Shown here piece by piece: positions 1 through 8,943 of a stretch of DNA of 64,000 nt. Numbering within the stretch: position 1 is the stretch's first letter; every line of letters starts with the position of its first letter. The notes under the pieces are model-generated. The model worked only from the letters and a program-made list of their open reading frames with translations. It made no database searches and had not been told where the DNA came from. Position numbers and translations under genes: made by a program. Source of the stretch: Pseudobacter sp. (GTDB taxonomy: Bacteria; Bacteroidota; Bacteroidia; Chitinophagales; Chitinophagaceae); the NCBI GenBank assembly GCA_017849455.1, contig JAFIGX010000014.1, positions 248,001-312,000 of the forward strand, given 5' to 3'.

Positions 1-355
1 CTTCGATCAGGGTGAGCGACCACAGCCCGAAAAAATCGGCCGCATAGGGATTGAGCTCAACGGCCTTTTTCAGGTTTGCCTGTGCGGCGCTATGCTGGTC
101 GGTCTGGTAATAACCGAATGCCAGCAAATAAAAATAGTAACCTTCCAGGGGTGCGAGCTGGATAGCTTTTTGTGCGAGTGCGATGCCTTCGTTGAATTGT
201 CGAAGTTCATATTTGCAGCGTGCCAGCAGGGAGATGGCCTGGTCATTGTCGGGGTCCTGCCGGAGCGCATCCGTCAGTTGCTGCTCCGCATCTATGGGCC
301 TTCCCTGTGCCAGTAAGAGATTGGCCCTTCCCAGCAAGGCTTCTACTTCGAACAT
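1..355 (-). CDS. TPR-repeat protein, C-terminus outside window (partial)
   Basis: The reading frame is open from an ATG at 355 down to the window edge, giving 118 codons without a stop. The translated product is all helical and shows successive 34-residue tetratricopeptide units with the usual small/aromatic spacing and Asp-Pro or Asn-Pro turns (for example DPDND near residue 35 and LNPYAAD near residue 103). TPRs are protein-docking scaffolds, so the partner is unknown. The ATG lies 2 nt after the TAG stop of the TPR-AAA+ ATPase gene, so the two are almost certainly co-transcribed and translationally coupled. No signal peptide is seen, which suggests a cytoplasmic protein. The remaining domain content lies outside the window. 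Confidence 0.75.
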   Translation of the reverse strand, partial: MFEVEALLGRANLLLAQGRPIDAEQQLTDALRQDPDNDQAISLLARCKYELRQFNEGIALAQKAIQLAPLEGYYFYLLAFGYYQTDQHSAAQANLKKAVELNPYAADFFGLWSLTLIE

Positions 356-357
356 GG

Positions 358-1683
358 CTATTTTTTGAACTTGAGGAATTTCAGTATATCATCATACAAT
401 CCCGATTCATTGGCATAGAGCGCATAATTGCGGGCCGACGAGAACCATTCGAGCGTGGTGGGCCTGTGTTGTTTCACAGCCTTCAGCAGATCTTTCGTGC
501 TGATCGCCTGCAAAGCGCCACTGCTTAGGGATTCCCGGAGCTTGGCTTCTACCGCCAGGTCTATCACAGCTTTGAGATCGGCGCCGGAATAGTCGGCTGT
601 TTGCTCCGCGATCTTTCTGGTATCGATCTCTTTGACCGGTTTATTTTTCAACAGGCTGATGAGTATTTCTTCCCTGGCTTTTTCATCCGGAGGCTCCACG
701 AAGATCACGCGGTCGAACCGGCCGGGGCGGCGGAATGCGCCATCCACGCTCCACGGCGCGTTGGTTGCGGCCAGCACCAACACCCCTTCATTGTCCGATT
801 GTACCCCATCCATCTCGGCCAGGAACTGATTGATGACATGCCGCATGGCCGATTGTTTCATATCGTTGCGGCTGGCGCCCATAGCATCCACCTCATCGAA
901 GAAGAGCACGCAGGGCGCGTGATGCCGGGCCAGCTCGAAAATGCCGTGCAGGTTCTTTTCACTGTTGCCGATCCACATGTCGAGGATATCGTGCAGGCCG
1001 ATGCTGATGAATTTTGCATTGATCTCTCCTGCCGTTGCTTTGGCAATAAATGTTTTGCCGCAACCGGGAGGGCCATATAGCAGGATACCGCCTCCGATCT
1101 TTTTCCCGAATGCCTTGTACAGTTCCGGGTTCTTCAGCGGTTGTATGATCTTGATGGCTATCTCTTCCTTGATGCGCTCCATGCCGCCCACATCGGAGAA
1201 ACGGATGGAAGGCTTTTCGAGAAAATGTTTTTGGGAATCGTACTGAAGATCGTCCTCCTGATCTGCCGCATCTTCCTGCTGTCTACCGGTGCCGGATATA
1301 CGAAGAAGGTTGTCGATCTCCTCATCCCTGAAATCGGGATGAAGGGCGATCACTTTCTGGTATACTTCCACTGCCTGTTGCAGGGAATGTTCCCGTACCA
1401 GGCATCGCACGAAGAGTACCAGGGCCTGGGTAGGCAGCTGGTCCTGGATCTCCTCATAAATGATGATGGCTGCAGAATATTTCTTTTGATGGTAATAGGC
1501 TTCCGCCAGTCCGAGCCTGGCTTTCATATTACCATAGCTGCGCGCCAGCACTTCACGGAACTGTTCTGCCGCTTCAGGATACATTTCTTCCCTCAATAAT
1601 ACATCTGCGAGGTGAAGGCGCAGCGGCACATTATCGGGCGATAATTCCAGGGCCTCCCGCAGATTTTTGATCGTTTCATTCAT
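358..1683 (-). CDS. TPR-AAA+ ATPase (CDC48/FtsH-type AAA module)
   Basis: The product is 441 aa. Residues 1-115 form tetratricopeptide-type helical repeats, followed by an acidic linker (about 135-150) and one AAA module. The Walker A motif GPPGCGKT is at 204-211, Walker B LFFDEVDA around 260-267, sensor 1 at N308 and the arginine-finger region RRPGR at 318-322; a C-terminal helical lid follows. There is no metalloprotease HExxH domain and no transmembrane segment, so it is a free AAA ATPase rather than FtsH. Such proteins remodel or unfold protein partners; the TPR part presumably recruits them. It starts with ATG 18 nt after serA and ends 2 nt before another TPR gene, forming a three-gene minus-strand run. 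The substrate is unknown. Confidence 0.85.
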   Translation of the reverse strand: MNETIKNLREALELSPDNVPLRLHLADVLLREEMYPEAAEQFREVLARSYGNMKARLGLAEAYYHQKKYSAAIIIYEEIQDQLPTQALVLFVRCLVREHSLQQAVEVYQKVIALHPDFRDEEIDNLLRISGTGRQQEDAADQEDDLQYDSQKHFLEKPSIRFSDVGGMERIKEEIAIKIIQPLKNPELYKAFGKKIGGGILLYGPPGCGKTFIAKATAGEINAKFISIGLHDILDMWIGNSEKNLHGIFELARHHAPCVLFFDEVDAMGASRNDMKQSAMRHVINQFLAEMDGVQSDNEGVLVLAATNAPWSVDGAFRRPGRFDRVIFVEPPDEKAREEILISLLKNKPVKEIDTRKIAEQTADYSGADLKAVIDLAVEAKLRESLSSGALQAISTKDLLKAVKQHRPTTLEWFSSARNYALYANESGLYDDILKFLKFKK

Positions 1684-1701
1684 CGCACACTGTTTCAGAC
1701 A

Positions 1702-2940
1702 TTAATACAACAATCTCACTTTGATCGTGTTCTTCACTTCCTTGAGCAACTGGAAGGCGGTATTGGATATTTTGCGGTCCACGTCCAGCACTACATAACC
1801 AATATCATCATTGGTCTTGAGGTATTGGGCCAGGATATTGATATTGTGCTTCGAGAGCTCTGTATTGATCTCCGACAGGACCCCCGGCACATTTTTATGT
1901 ATATGGAGGATGCGGTGGGTGCCTTCCTGCGGCGGAAGGCTCAGCGGCGGCACCGTATGTGAACCAATGGTGACGCCCATTTCCAGGAACTGGTATAATT
2001 TATTGCTTACATCATCCCCGATATTCATCTGCGCCTCTTCTGTAGAGCCGCCGATATGCGGGGTGAGGATCACATTGGGCAGGTCTTGCAAGGGTGTCTG
2101 GAACCTGTCCCCGTTCTTTTCAGGTTCCCAGGGGAATACATCGATCGCAGCACCACTGATCTGACCTTCGAGGATCGACTTGCGCAATGCTTCCAGGTCT
2201 ACCACTTCGCCTCTTGCATAGTTGATCAGTATAGAACCCTTTTTAAAGTGCTTCAGGGTATTCTTATTGATCATGTTCTTCGTGGTATTGTTCTCCGGCA
2301 CATGCAAGGTTACGATATCTGCCTGTGCGACCACATCCTTTAACGTTTTTTTAGCCACTGCATTGCCCAGGGGCAGTTTGGTGATGACATCGTAAAAGAT
2401 CACTTTCATGCCCAGTGCTTCAGCCAGAACGCTCACCTGCGATCCGATATTGCCATACCCGATGATGCCCAGGGTCTTTCCCCTCAGCTCATAACTTCCT
2501 TTGGCTTCTTTCTGCCAGAGCCCTTCATGGGCAGCTTTATTCTTATCAGGAATACGGCGGATGAGCATGATCGACAAACCGATGACCAGCTCCGCCACCG
2601 AACGGGTATTGGAATAAGGAGCATTGAAGACCGCCACACCCTGGTGGGTAGCGGATTTGAGGTCTACCTGGTTCACTCCTATACAGAAACAACCGATGGC
2701 CTGTAATTTTTTGGCGGCCTCCAGCACGCGGGGCGTGATCTGTGTTTTGGACCTGATGCCCAGCAGGTGCACGTCTTTCACTTCCCGTACCAGGTCATCT
2801 TCCGTGAGGGCCCCGCCCAGTTTCCTGACCGACGTATAGCCTGCGTCCTTGAAATTTCTTACTGCTGCGTCGCTGATATTCTCGAGGAACAGGATGTTCA
2901 CTTTTTCTTTGGGATAGCTCGTATTTTTTTTCTCTGTCAT
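1702..2940 (-). CDS. serA: D-3-phosphoglycerate dehydrogenase
   Basis: SerA oxidises 3-phosphoglycerate to 3-phosphohydroxypyruvate with NAD+, the first committed step of serine synthesis in the cytoplasm. The 412-aa product has the D-2-hydroxyacid dehydrogenase layout: substrate domain, a Rossmann fold with GIIGYGNIG near residue 160, the NYARGEVVD segment carrying the catalytic Arg, and the HIGGST segment carrying the catalytic His. The last 75 residues form an ACT domain, which in this family binds serine for feedback inhibition. The length is that of the short E. coli-type enzyme. The start is an ATG and no strong Shine-Dalgarno site is visible, as usual in Bacteroidota. It is divergent from the serine hydrolase gene, with a family A inverted repeat between them. 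Confidence 0.95.
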   Translation of the reverse strand: MTEKKNTSYPKEKVNILFLENISDAAVRNFKDAGYTSVRKLGGALTEDDLVREVKDVHLLGIRSKTQITPRVLEAAKKLQAIGCFCIGVNQVDLKSATHQGVAVFNAPYSNTRSVAELVIGLSIMLIRRIPDKNKAAHEGLWQKEAKGSYELRGKTLGIIGYGNIGSQVSVLAEALGMKVIFYDVITKLPLGNAVAKKTLKDVVAQADIVTLHVPENNTTKNMINKNTLKHFKKGSILINYARGEVVDLEALRKSILEGQISGAAIDVFPWEPEKNGDRFQTPLQDLPNVILTPHIGGSTEEAQMNIGDDVSNKLYQFLEMGVTIGSHTVPPLSLPPQEGTHRILHIHKNVPGVLSEINTELSKHNINILAQYLKTNDDIGYVVLDVDRKISNTAFQLLKEVKNTIKVRLLY

Positions 2941-2972
2941 ATATTTATCGCCCGTCTTTTGCGTTAAGTGTA

Positions 2973-3064
2973 GGTTGATATGTTAATAAGTTGAAAAGTT
3001 GACAGGGATTTATTCGAAACTGGAAATTTCCTTATTAACTTGTAAACCTTTCAACTTTTCAACC
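2973..3064. repeat. Family A long inverted repeat, copy A1
   Basis: Two imperfect arms (about 2973-3008 and 3027-3064) are built from short words of the type GTTGA, AAGTTGA and TTAATAAG, and are reverse-complementary overall. The copy sits in the divergent spacer between serA and the serine hydrolase gene, so it cannot be simply a 3-prime terminator. Three more copies lie at 29030, 30150 and 61675. Confidence 0.7.
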
Positions 3065-3198
3065 AGATTCTTTCTGCTCCGGCAGCGAATGCAAATATGT
3101 CTCATAAATTTGAAACTGAAAAAACCGATTGCATAACTAAACGATTGTTAGTTTGTTGTAAATTCGCCAATCACTAACCCAAATAAAAAATTCTCCGT

Positions 3199-4497
3199 TT
3201 GAAGAACTTGTCGAGGCTCCTTCCATTATTAGTATTTGTTTTTAGCTGTGCCCATGGAACCGATCAAAAACATGCCGATGAGGCAAAGGCACAGGCTGCC
3301 ATGACTGCCGTGAATCCCCCTCCTACCGGCGATCATGGACAATACCTCGCACTCGTAAAAGCCTTTGTGGACAGTACTTTCAGGAATGGCCAGCAGCTCA
3401 ATGGCAGTATTCTCGTGGCAAAGGACGGGCAGATCATCTACGAACAATATAGCGGCTATACCAATCCAAGAGCACATGCCGACAGCATTACAGCTAATAC
3501 TCCTTTTCACCTGGCATCCATCTCCAAAACATTTACCGGCATGGCCGTACTGAAATTATGGGAAGATGGGAAGCTCAACATCGACGATTCCGTTTCAAAA
3601 TATTTATCCGGCTTTCCCTGTAAAGGCGTAACGCTGCGTATGCTGCTCAACCATCGCAGCGGCATTCCCAAATACGATCATTATATGGGAGCCCTCGGCT
3701 GGAATACACGCCTGCAGGTCACCAACCAGGACGTGCTCGATTTCCTGATCGCCAAAAGAAAAAGCATTCCTGTTGGCCGCCCTGATCACGGGTTCAGCTA
3801 TTCCAATACCAATTACGCCTTGCTGGCACTGGTGATCGAAAAAGTTAGCGGGAAATTTTATGGCGATTATCTCAAATCCACTTTCTTCGATTCGCTGGGC
3901 ATGAAAGATACTTATGTGTTCACCCATGCCGATTCGGCCCGCTCTCTCCGCTCCTTCTATAATACAGGTCGTCCTTATGCTTTCGATTATCTCGATATAG
4001 TGTATGGAGATAAAAATATTTACAGCACCGTGCGCGACCTGGTGAAATGGGACCAGGGCCTTCGCAGTGGCCGCATCTTCAAACAGGAAACACTCGATGC
4101 CGCTTATTCACCGTATAGTTTCGAAAAACCAGGCACACATAATTACGGGCTTGGCTGGCGCATGTACCTTCTGAAGAACAACAAGAAACTGATCTATCAT
4201 AACGGCTGGTGGCATGGCAACCGTACTGCCTTCTACCGTTTGCTGGATGAAGACGTGACCATCGTTGCCCTCTGCAATAACGATTCGAAGAAGATCTATT
4301 CCGTGAAGGAAATGGCGGATATCTTCGGGGACTATATGCAGTCGAAGGACCATGGTGATGAGGGCGAGACGATCGTAAAGAATACCGTTCGCAAGAAATC
4401 CTCCCATAAGGTTAGCCGCTCCCGCGCCATACTGGCCGCCAATAAGAAAAAAGTAAAAACAAGAAGTTCCCGCACCAGTTATTCAGCCAAGAAATGA
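3199..4497 (+). CDS. Lipoprotein serine hydrolase (class C beta-lactamase/DD-peptidase family)
   Basis: The 432-aa product has a lipoprotein signal with the lipobox ending at Cys17, so it should be anchored on the periplasmic or outer-membrane face. The three motifs of the beta-lactamase class C / penicillin-binding fold are present: SISK at 107-110 (nucleophile Ser107), YSN at 201-203 and HNG at 334-336. The HNG third box in place of KTG is common in esterase or DD-peptidase relatives, so beta-lactamase activity should not be assumed. The last 40 residues are Lys/Arg/Ser rich. The start is a TTG: it is the only start that keeps the signal peptide, since the next in-frame ATG falls 35 codons later, inside the mature part. 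The substrate is unknown. Confidence 0.85.
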   Translation: MKNLSRLLPLLVFVFSCAHGTDQKHADEAKAQAAMTAVNPPPTGDHGQYLALVKAFVDSTFRNGQQLNGSILVAKDGQIIYEQYSGYTNPRAHADSITANTPFHLASISKTFTGMAVLKLWEDGKLNIDDSVSKYLSGFPCKGVTLRMLLNHRSGIPKYDHYMGALGWNTRLQVTNQDVLDFLIAKRKSIPVGRPDHGFSYSNTNYALLALVIEKVSGKFYGDYLKSTFFDSLGMKDTYVFTHADSARSLRSFYNTGRPYAFDYLDIVYGDKNIYSTVRDLVKWDQGLRSGRIFKQETLDAAYSPYSFEKPGTHNYGLGWRMYLLKNNKKLIYHNGWWHGNRTAFYRLLDEDVTIVALCNNDSKKIYSVKEMADIFGDYMQSKDHGDEGETIVKNTVRKKSSHKVSRSRAILAANKKKVKTRSSRTSYSAKK

Positions 4498-4498
4498 G

Positions 4499-4591
4499 GT
4501 CGGAAGTATGAAGTCAGGGGACTGAAGTGCCCGAATTTTAAAAAGACTTTACTTTCGGCGTCTCTCCGATCTCTAACTTCATACTTCCGAC
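4499..4591. repeat. Family C inverted repeat, copy C1
   Basis: A perfect 16-bp pair, 4499-4514 with 4576-4591, flanks about 60 nt. The words GAAGT and GACTTC recur. The left arm begins 2 nt after the serine hydrolase TGA. It may act as a terminator hairpin, although no T-run follows directly. Confidence 0.75.
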
Positions 4592-4627
4592 TTCTTTTCT
4601 TAGCTTAGCTGAAACTGTTCATGCGCT

Positions 4628-6133
4628 ATGCAGATCCTCACTGCCGCACAGATACGTGCATGGGACGAATATACGATCCGTGAAGAGCCCATTGCCAGCA
4701 TCGATCTTATGGAAAGGGCCTCCAGGGCTTGTTTCAACTGGCTGATGGAGCACGGTTTCCGCGGGCGATCATTCAATATATTTTGCGGGAAAGGGAGTAA
4801 TGGCGGGGATGGACTGGCCATCGCCAGGTTTCTCGCACAAAGCGACCACGCCGTGATCGTAAGCATTCTCGAGTTCGGTCATAAGGGCACAGAAGATTTC
4901 CAGGTGAATCTCGCCCGGCTGCATGAGACCCATGTAGCGATCCGCTTTATCTCCTCGGCTGATGCCATCCATCCTATCGAACCGGATATGGTGGTGATCG
5001 ATGCCTTGCTGGGTTCGGGGCTCAACCGCCCGCTCGACGGACTGACCGCTGCCATTGTGGAGCATATTAATCGTTCAGACAATACCGTTATAGCTATCGA
5101 TATTCCTACCGGCCTTTATGCCGATCGCAGTTCGAAAGACAATACGGTCGTTCATGCCAAACATACCTTGAGCTTTCAATGTTACAAACTGGCCTTCCTG
5201 GTGGCAGAGAATGAACATTCGATAGGCAACCTGCATATCCTGGATATAGGGCTGCATCCCGGATTCCTGCCAACCCTGGTGAACAATTATCAATGGATCG
5301 ATAATACCATCGTGAAAGCTATCATCCGGCCCCGAAGAAAATTTTCGCATAAAGGAGACTTTGGGCATGCAGGGCTCATTGCCGGCAGTGCGGGCATGAT
5401 GGGCGCTGCCACCCTGAGCGCCAGGGCCTGTTTGCGCAGCGGTGTAGGAAAACTCACCTGTCATGTGCCCGCGATCGGCTATACCATCATGCAAGTGTGT
5501 GTGCCTGAGGCAATGTGCAAAGTGGAAACAGGGCACGATCATATCCAGTCGCTCGCAGACCTCCAGCCTTATGATGCGTTGGGGATCGGGCCTGGACTGG
5601 GCCTGCATGATTCGCACCGGCTCCTGCTCTCCTATATTTTCCAGGAAGGCCATTGTCCGCTCGTGATCGACGCAGATGCCATCAACATCATCGGGCAAAA
5701 CCCCGGGCTTCTGCACCAGTTGCCGCCAGGCACTATCATAACGCCTCATGTAAAAGAACTGGAACGCCTTTTTGGGAAAGCCGAAAACGACCTGGACCGT
5801 ATGCAGCTCGCCATCCGGAAAGCGGTCGAATACAGGATAACCATCGTGCTGAAAGGCGCCTATACCATGGTGGCAACGCCAGGCGGTATGGCCTGGTTCA
5901 ACAGCACCGGTAACCCTGGCATGGCTACCGGCGGAACAGGCGATGTGCTCACGGGCATGATCACCGGACTCCTGGCGCAAGGCTATACACCGGAACAGGC
6001 CGCCATTGCAGGAGTTTATCTTCACGGTCTTGCCGGAGACCTGGCAGCAGGCTATACCTCCCAGCCATCCCTGATCGCTTCCGATATTATCGATAACCTG
6101 GGGAATGCCTACCAGATGTTATCGGCCGGTTAA
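4628..6133 (+). CDS. nnr: Bifunctional NAD(P)HX epimerase / ADP-dependent NAD(P)HX dehydratase
   Basis: This enzyme repairs hydrated NADH and NADPH: the N-terminal YjeF domain (about 1-215) epimerises R- and S-NAD(P)HX, and the C-terminal ribokinase-like domain (about 225-501) dehydrates S-NAD(P)HX using ADP. The N-domain shows the phosphate-binding GKGSNGGDG at 54-62; the C-domain shows GIGPGLG, VIDADA, TPHVKE and the GNPGMATGGTGDVLTG glycine-rich active-site loop. At 501 aa it matches the full-length fusion seen in E. coli YjeF/Nnr. The ATG at 4628 gives the standard N-terminus (MQILTAAQIR). An alternative ATG 7 nt upstream is out of frame. Confidence 0.93.
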   Translation: MQILTAAQIRAWDEYTIREEPIASIDLMERASRACFNWLMEHGFRGRSFNIFCGKGSNGGDGLAIARFLAQSDHAVIVSILEFGHKGTEDFQVNLARLHETHVAIRFISSADAIHPIEPDMVVIDALLGSGLNRPLDGLTAAIVEHINRSDNTVIAIDIPTGLYADRSSKDNTVVHAKHTLSFQCYKLAFLVAENEHSIGNLHILDIGLHPGFLPTLVNNYQWIDNTIVKAIIRPRRKFSHKGDFGHAGLIAGSAGMMGAATLSARACLRSGVGKLTCHVPAIGYTIMQVCVPEAMCKVETGHDHIQSLADLQPYDALGIGPGLGLHDSHRLLLSYIFQEGHCPLVIDADAINIIGQNPGLLHQLPPGTIITPHVKELERLFGKAENDLDRMQLAIRKAVEYRITIVLKGAYTMVATPGGMAWFNSTGNPGMATGGTGDVLTGMITGLLAQGYTPEQAAIAGVYLHGLAGDLAAGYTSQPSLIASDIIDNLGNAYQMLSAG

Positions 6134-6238
6134 TGGGATGGCCGTATTCCCGTTTTTGTAGACCTTTAAGCCAACAACTATCCTCTCTCAAAATATTTTT
6201 GCGATTTTTCCCGGAACCTTTTTATTTTAGTATCTTGA

Positions 6239-6348
6239 TAAATCTCCACATCCTATATAAGCTTGCCGAAGTCCATCTCCTAATTATCCTCCGTAAATCT
6301 CCACGTCCTATTTAAGCTGGTCAAAGTCCATCTCCTGCTAAGTTATCT
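6239..6348. repeat. Two-copy 55-bp direct tandem repeat upstream of the beta-helix gene
   Basis: Copy 1 is 6239-6293 and copy 2 is 6294-6348. The first 44 nt of the copies agree at 39 positions; the last 11 nt diverge. Both contain TAAATCTCCAC and AAGTCCATCTCCT blocks. The repeat ends 22 nt before the ATG of the T9SS protein, so it lies in its promoter or leader. There is no convincing reading frame in this 237-nt spacer. Confidence 0.8.
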
Positions 6349-6370
6349 CTGATCACTTAAAAAGAAGTTT

Positions 6371-8818
6371 ATGTCTAAACTCTACAAAACTCCATCGAAG
6401 TTTTTCATTTTACTTTTGTCCATTTTTTCAGTAAAGTCCGTATTCGCTGATGCAGTAGTGACCAATACCAACAGCAGCGGGCCCGGATCGCTGGCACAGG
6501 CCATCACCGATTGTAACAATAACCCGGGCGCAGATGTGATCACTTTCAACATTCCCGACGGCGGGCCCACTATCATCAACCTGACTTCAGCCTTACCCAC
6601 TATTACGCAAGCGCTTTTCATCAATGGTTACTCGCAGCCCAATTCTCTGGCAGGGCCGATCGCCAGCAGGGTGATCCGTATCAATATCAACGGCGCGGGA
6701 TTGCCCGGAGGGGATATTTTCACGATCCAGTCTTCCGATGTAACGATCGCGGGCCTGGCCATCTACAATTCAAAAAGAATGGCGATCAATATTCTTCAGA
6801 ACAGCAGTGTGGTCCATATCTGGGGAAATTATATCGGCACCGACAGTACGGGCATCGCTACCGGTTTGGGTAATTCGAACGACGCCATCGCCTCCAATTA
6901 TGGTATTTTGGGAGGTTCTCCCAACACCGGGATCGTGATCGGGATCAAAGACAATGACGCCGTTCCGGATGCCAATGAAGGCAACCTGATCTGCAGCACC
7001 CTTGCCGGTGGTTCCGGTGAAGGTGATGGCATTGCTCTATATGTGACCACCACTTCCGTCATTGCGGGAAATATCATCGGTCTGAACAAGAATGGCCAGG
7101 GGCTTGGGTTTGGGAATGCGCGACATGGCATCCTGCTCACCGTTGGGGCCGATCAGAATATCATCGGCACGAATGGGAATGGCGTATCCGATGTTTTGGA
7201 AGGGAACCGGATCGCCCGGAACAGTCAGAAAGGTATCCTCATTCTCAAATCCATCAGCAATGTGATAGCAGGTAACAAGATCGGTCTCGATGCGCTCAAT
7301 GCTGCAGCAGGGAATAACCAGCAAGGCATTTACCTGATGAACAGTTCTTCAACCAGGATCGGGACAGACGGACTAGGCCCTGTCAATGCCAATGAAGCAA
7401 ATATCATTTGCAATAACGGCAGCCACGGCATCATGGTCAGCTCGGAAGATTTTTTTGGCATCAACGATAATAGCAACAACAATACCATAGCCGGTAATGG
7501 GATCGGTACTGATCTTGCCGGTACGCTGGTGGCCGGCAATGGCGGCAGTGGTATATTCCTTTCGGCTACACTATCGGGTTTCACTACTTCGAACAATATC
7601 ATCGGATCGAACTTCGATAACCAGGGCGATGCAGAAGAAGGCAATATCATCAGTAACAATGCCAATAGCGGTATCGTAACAGGCACACCGGCGGTTGTGG
7701 CCACCGGCATCCTCAATAATAAATTCGCCCGTAACCGCATTTTCAACAATAATAATGGAAACGGATTGGGCATCGACCTGAACAATGACGGTGTTACGTC
7801 TAATGATAATGGTGATGCCGATGTGGGCCCCAACACCCTGTTCAACTTCCCCGTGATCACCTCCCTGCAGGTGAACGGAAGCAATGAACTGATCGTGCAG
7901 GGTTTTTCAAGGCCAGGCTCCGTGATCGAGTTCTATATCGCCGATGCAGGCCCTCACCCCAATCCCCTGCCCAACGGCTATACCAAGAGTTTTGGCCAGA
8001 GCGCAACCTATCTTTTCCGTGGTTTGGAAGATGGTACGCTCAATGGCATCACTGATGATAGTGTAGGCAAAGTTGGTACCTATACTGCTGCTGAAGAAGG
8101 CACCGGCACTGGCGGCCTTCGCACCGAAAACAAATTCAGTTTCAAAGTCCCCATCGCCAGCCTGGGCGTACCGGTTTCAGCCGGCTCGCGCATTACGGCG
8201 TTTGCTTATGAGAATACTACGGGTACAGGTAATACATCCGAGTTCGGGCCCGTAATGGCAGTGGTGACCACACCGGTCACGCTGATCTCATTCACAGCCA
8301 ACCTCAGCAATGGGAAGACCAATCTCACCTGGAAAACGACCGAAGAGATCAACAATAGCCATTTCGAGATTGAAAAGAGCACTAACGGCACCGATTACTC
8401 CACAATTGGCAGTGTGCCGGGCAAGGGCGGTCATGGTATCAATACCTATACCTACGTGGACAATGATGTAACGGCCAAAATAAATTACTACCGGCTCAAA
8501 CAGGTGGATATCGATGGAAGGCCCACCTACAGCAAAGTGCTGGTGGTGAGAGGTGACCTGGTCACACTGGCCGCCAAACTATCACCGAACCCATTCGATC
8601 AGTTCATCAATATTTCCTATAAGCTCGACAGGGCCGAATCGATACAGGCACGTCTGTACAGCACATCGGGCGCCATGGTGAAAGCTGTTACCATCCAGGG
8701 TAATGCCGGCACCAATACGTTCAGCTTCAGCGATCTCGGGTTCCTGCCCGCAGGGAACTATTTGCTTGAACTGAAAGGCGACCAGCTATCGTTCAGGCAG
8801 CAGGTTTTGAAAAAATAA
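6371..8818 (+). CDS. Secreted parallel beta-helix protein with T9SS type A sorting domain
   Basis: The 815-aa product has a signal peptide (about 1-26). Residues 30-480 carry repeated NxIxxNxxxGI/NxIIGxxxxG units typical of right-handed parallel beta-helix proteins, rich in Asn, Gly and Ile. Residues about 640-720 resemble the VTLISFTA...LTWKT-EINNSHFEIEKS fibronectin-like module common in cargo of the type IX secretion system. The last 75 residues (PNPF ... GNYLLEL ... QQVLKK) match a type A sorting domain, cleaved on export at the cell surface. No polysaccharide-lyase catalytic residues were recognised, so the role (adhesion or glycan binding) is open. The ATG is clear. A 55-bp tandem repeat precedes it. 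Confidence 0.85.
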   Translation: MSKLYKTPSKFFILLLSIFSVKSVFADAVVTNTNSSGPGSLAQAITDCNNNPGADVITFNIPDGGPTIINLTSALPTITQALFINGYSQPNSLAGPIASRVIRININGAGLPGGDIFTIQSSDVTIAGLAIYNSKRMAINILQNSSVVHIWGNYIGTDSTGIATGLGNSNDAIASNYGILGGSPNTGIVIGIKDNDAVPDANEGNLICSTLAGGSGEGDGIALYVTTTSVIAGNIIGLNKNGQGLGFGNARHGILLTVGADQNIIGTNGNGVSDVLEGNRIARNSQKGILILKSISNVIAGNKIGLDALNAAAGNNQQGIYLMNSSSTRIGTDGLGPVNANEANIICNNGSHGIMVSSEDFFGINDNSNNNTIAGNGIGTDLAGTLVAGNGGSGIFLSATLSGFTTSNNIIGSNFDNQGDAEEGNIISNNANSGIVTGTPAVVATGILNNKFARNRIFNNNNGNGLGIDLNNDGVTSNDNGDADVGPNTLFNFPVITSLQVNGSNELIVQGFSRPGSVIEFYIADAGPHPNPLPNGYTKSFGQSATYLFRGLEDGTLNGITDDSVGKVGTYTAAEEGTGTGGLRTENKFSFKVPIASLGVPVSAGSRITAFAYENTTGTGNTSEFGPVMAVVTTPVTLISFTANLSNGKTNLTWKTTEEINNSHFEIEKSTNGTDYSTIGSVPGKGGHGINTYTYVDNDVTAKINYYRLKQVDIDGRPTYSKVLVVRGDLVTLAAKLSPNPFDQFINISYKLDRAESIQARLYSTSGAMVKAVTIQGNAGTNTFSFSDLGFLPAGNYLLELKGDQLSFRQQVLKK

Positions 8819-8823
8819 TGCCG

Positions 8824-8922
8824 GAAGCCTGAAGCCTGAGCCCAGCCGTCGGAAAATACCCGAAAATTCGATCTTTTCGAAGTTTTCGCAGTTCTGACGG
8901 CTGAGCTCAGACTTCAGACTTC
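8824..8922. repeat. Family C inverted repeat, copy C2
   Basis: Arms 8824-8854 and 8892-8922 (31 nt) agree at 27 positions, and all four mismatches are transitions. The loop contains a further CGAAAA/TTTTCG pair. It starts 5 nt after the beta-helix gene stop and ends just before the ECF sigma promoter-like box, so it separates the two transcription units. Confidence 0.8.
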
Positions 8923-8929
8923 TTCTTCT

Positions 8930-8937
8930 TACTTTTG
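8930..8937 (+). promoter_or_regulatory. Bacteroidota -7 box TACTTTTG before the ECF sigma gene
   Basis: The box is an exact match to TAnnTTTG. Only 6 nt separate it from the ATG at 8944, so a transcript from it would be nearly leaderless. No TTTG is found at the expected upstream spacing, so this is a candidate only. Confidence 0.4.
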
Positions 8938-8943
8938 TCCTCC

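Noticed and set aside
3199..4497. Antibiotic-resistance beta-lactamase
   Set aside because: The third motif is HNG rather than KTG and the relatives with this box are mostly esterases or peptidases; resistance cannot be claimed.
5075..6025. Long open frame (316 codons) on the minus strand
   Set aside because: It is antisense to the NAD(P)HX repair gene, has Cys/His-rich low-quality translation without any family pattern, and mirrors the codon bias of the real gene.
6133..6315. Small open frame after the NAD(P)HX repair gene
   Set aside because: It runs into the 55-bp tandem repeat and has no family or start-site support.
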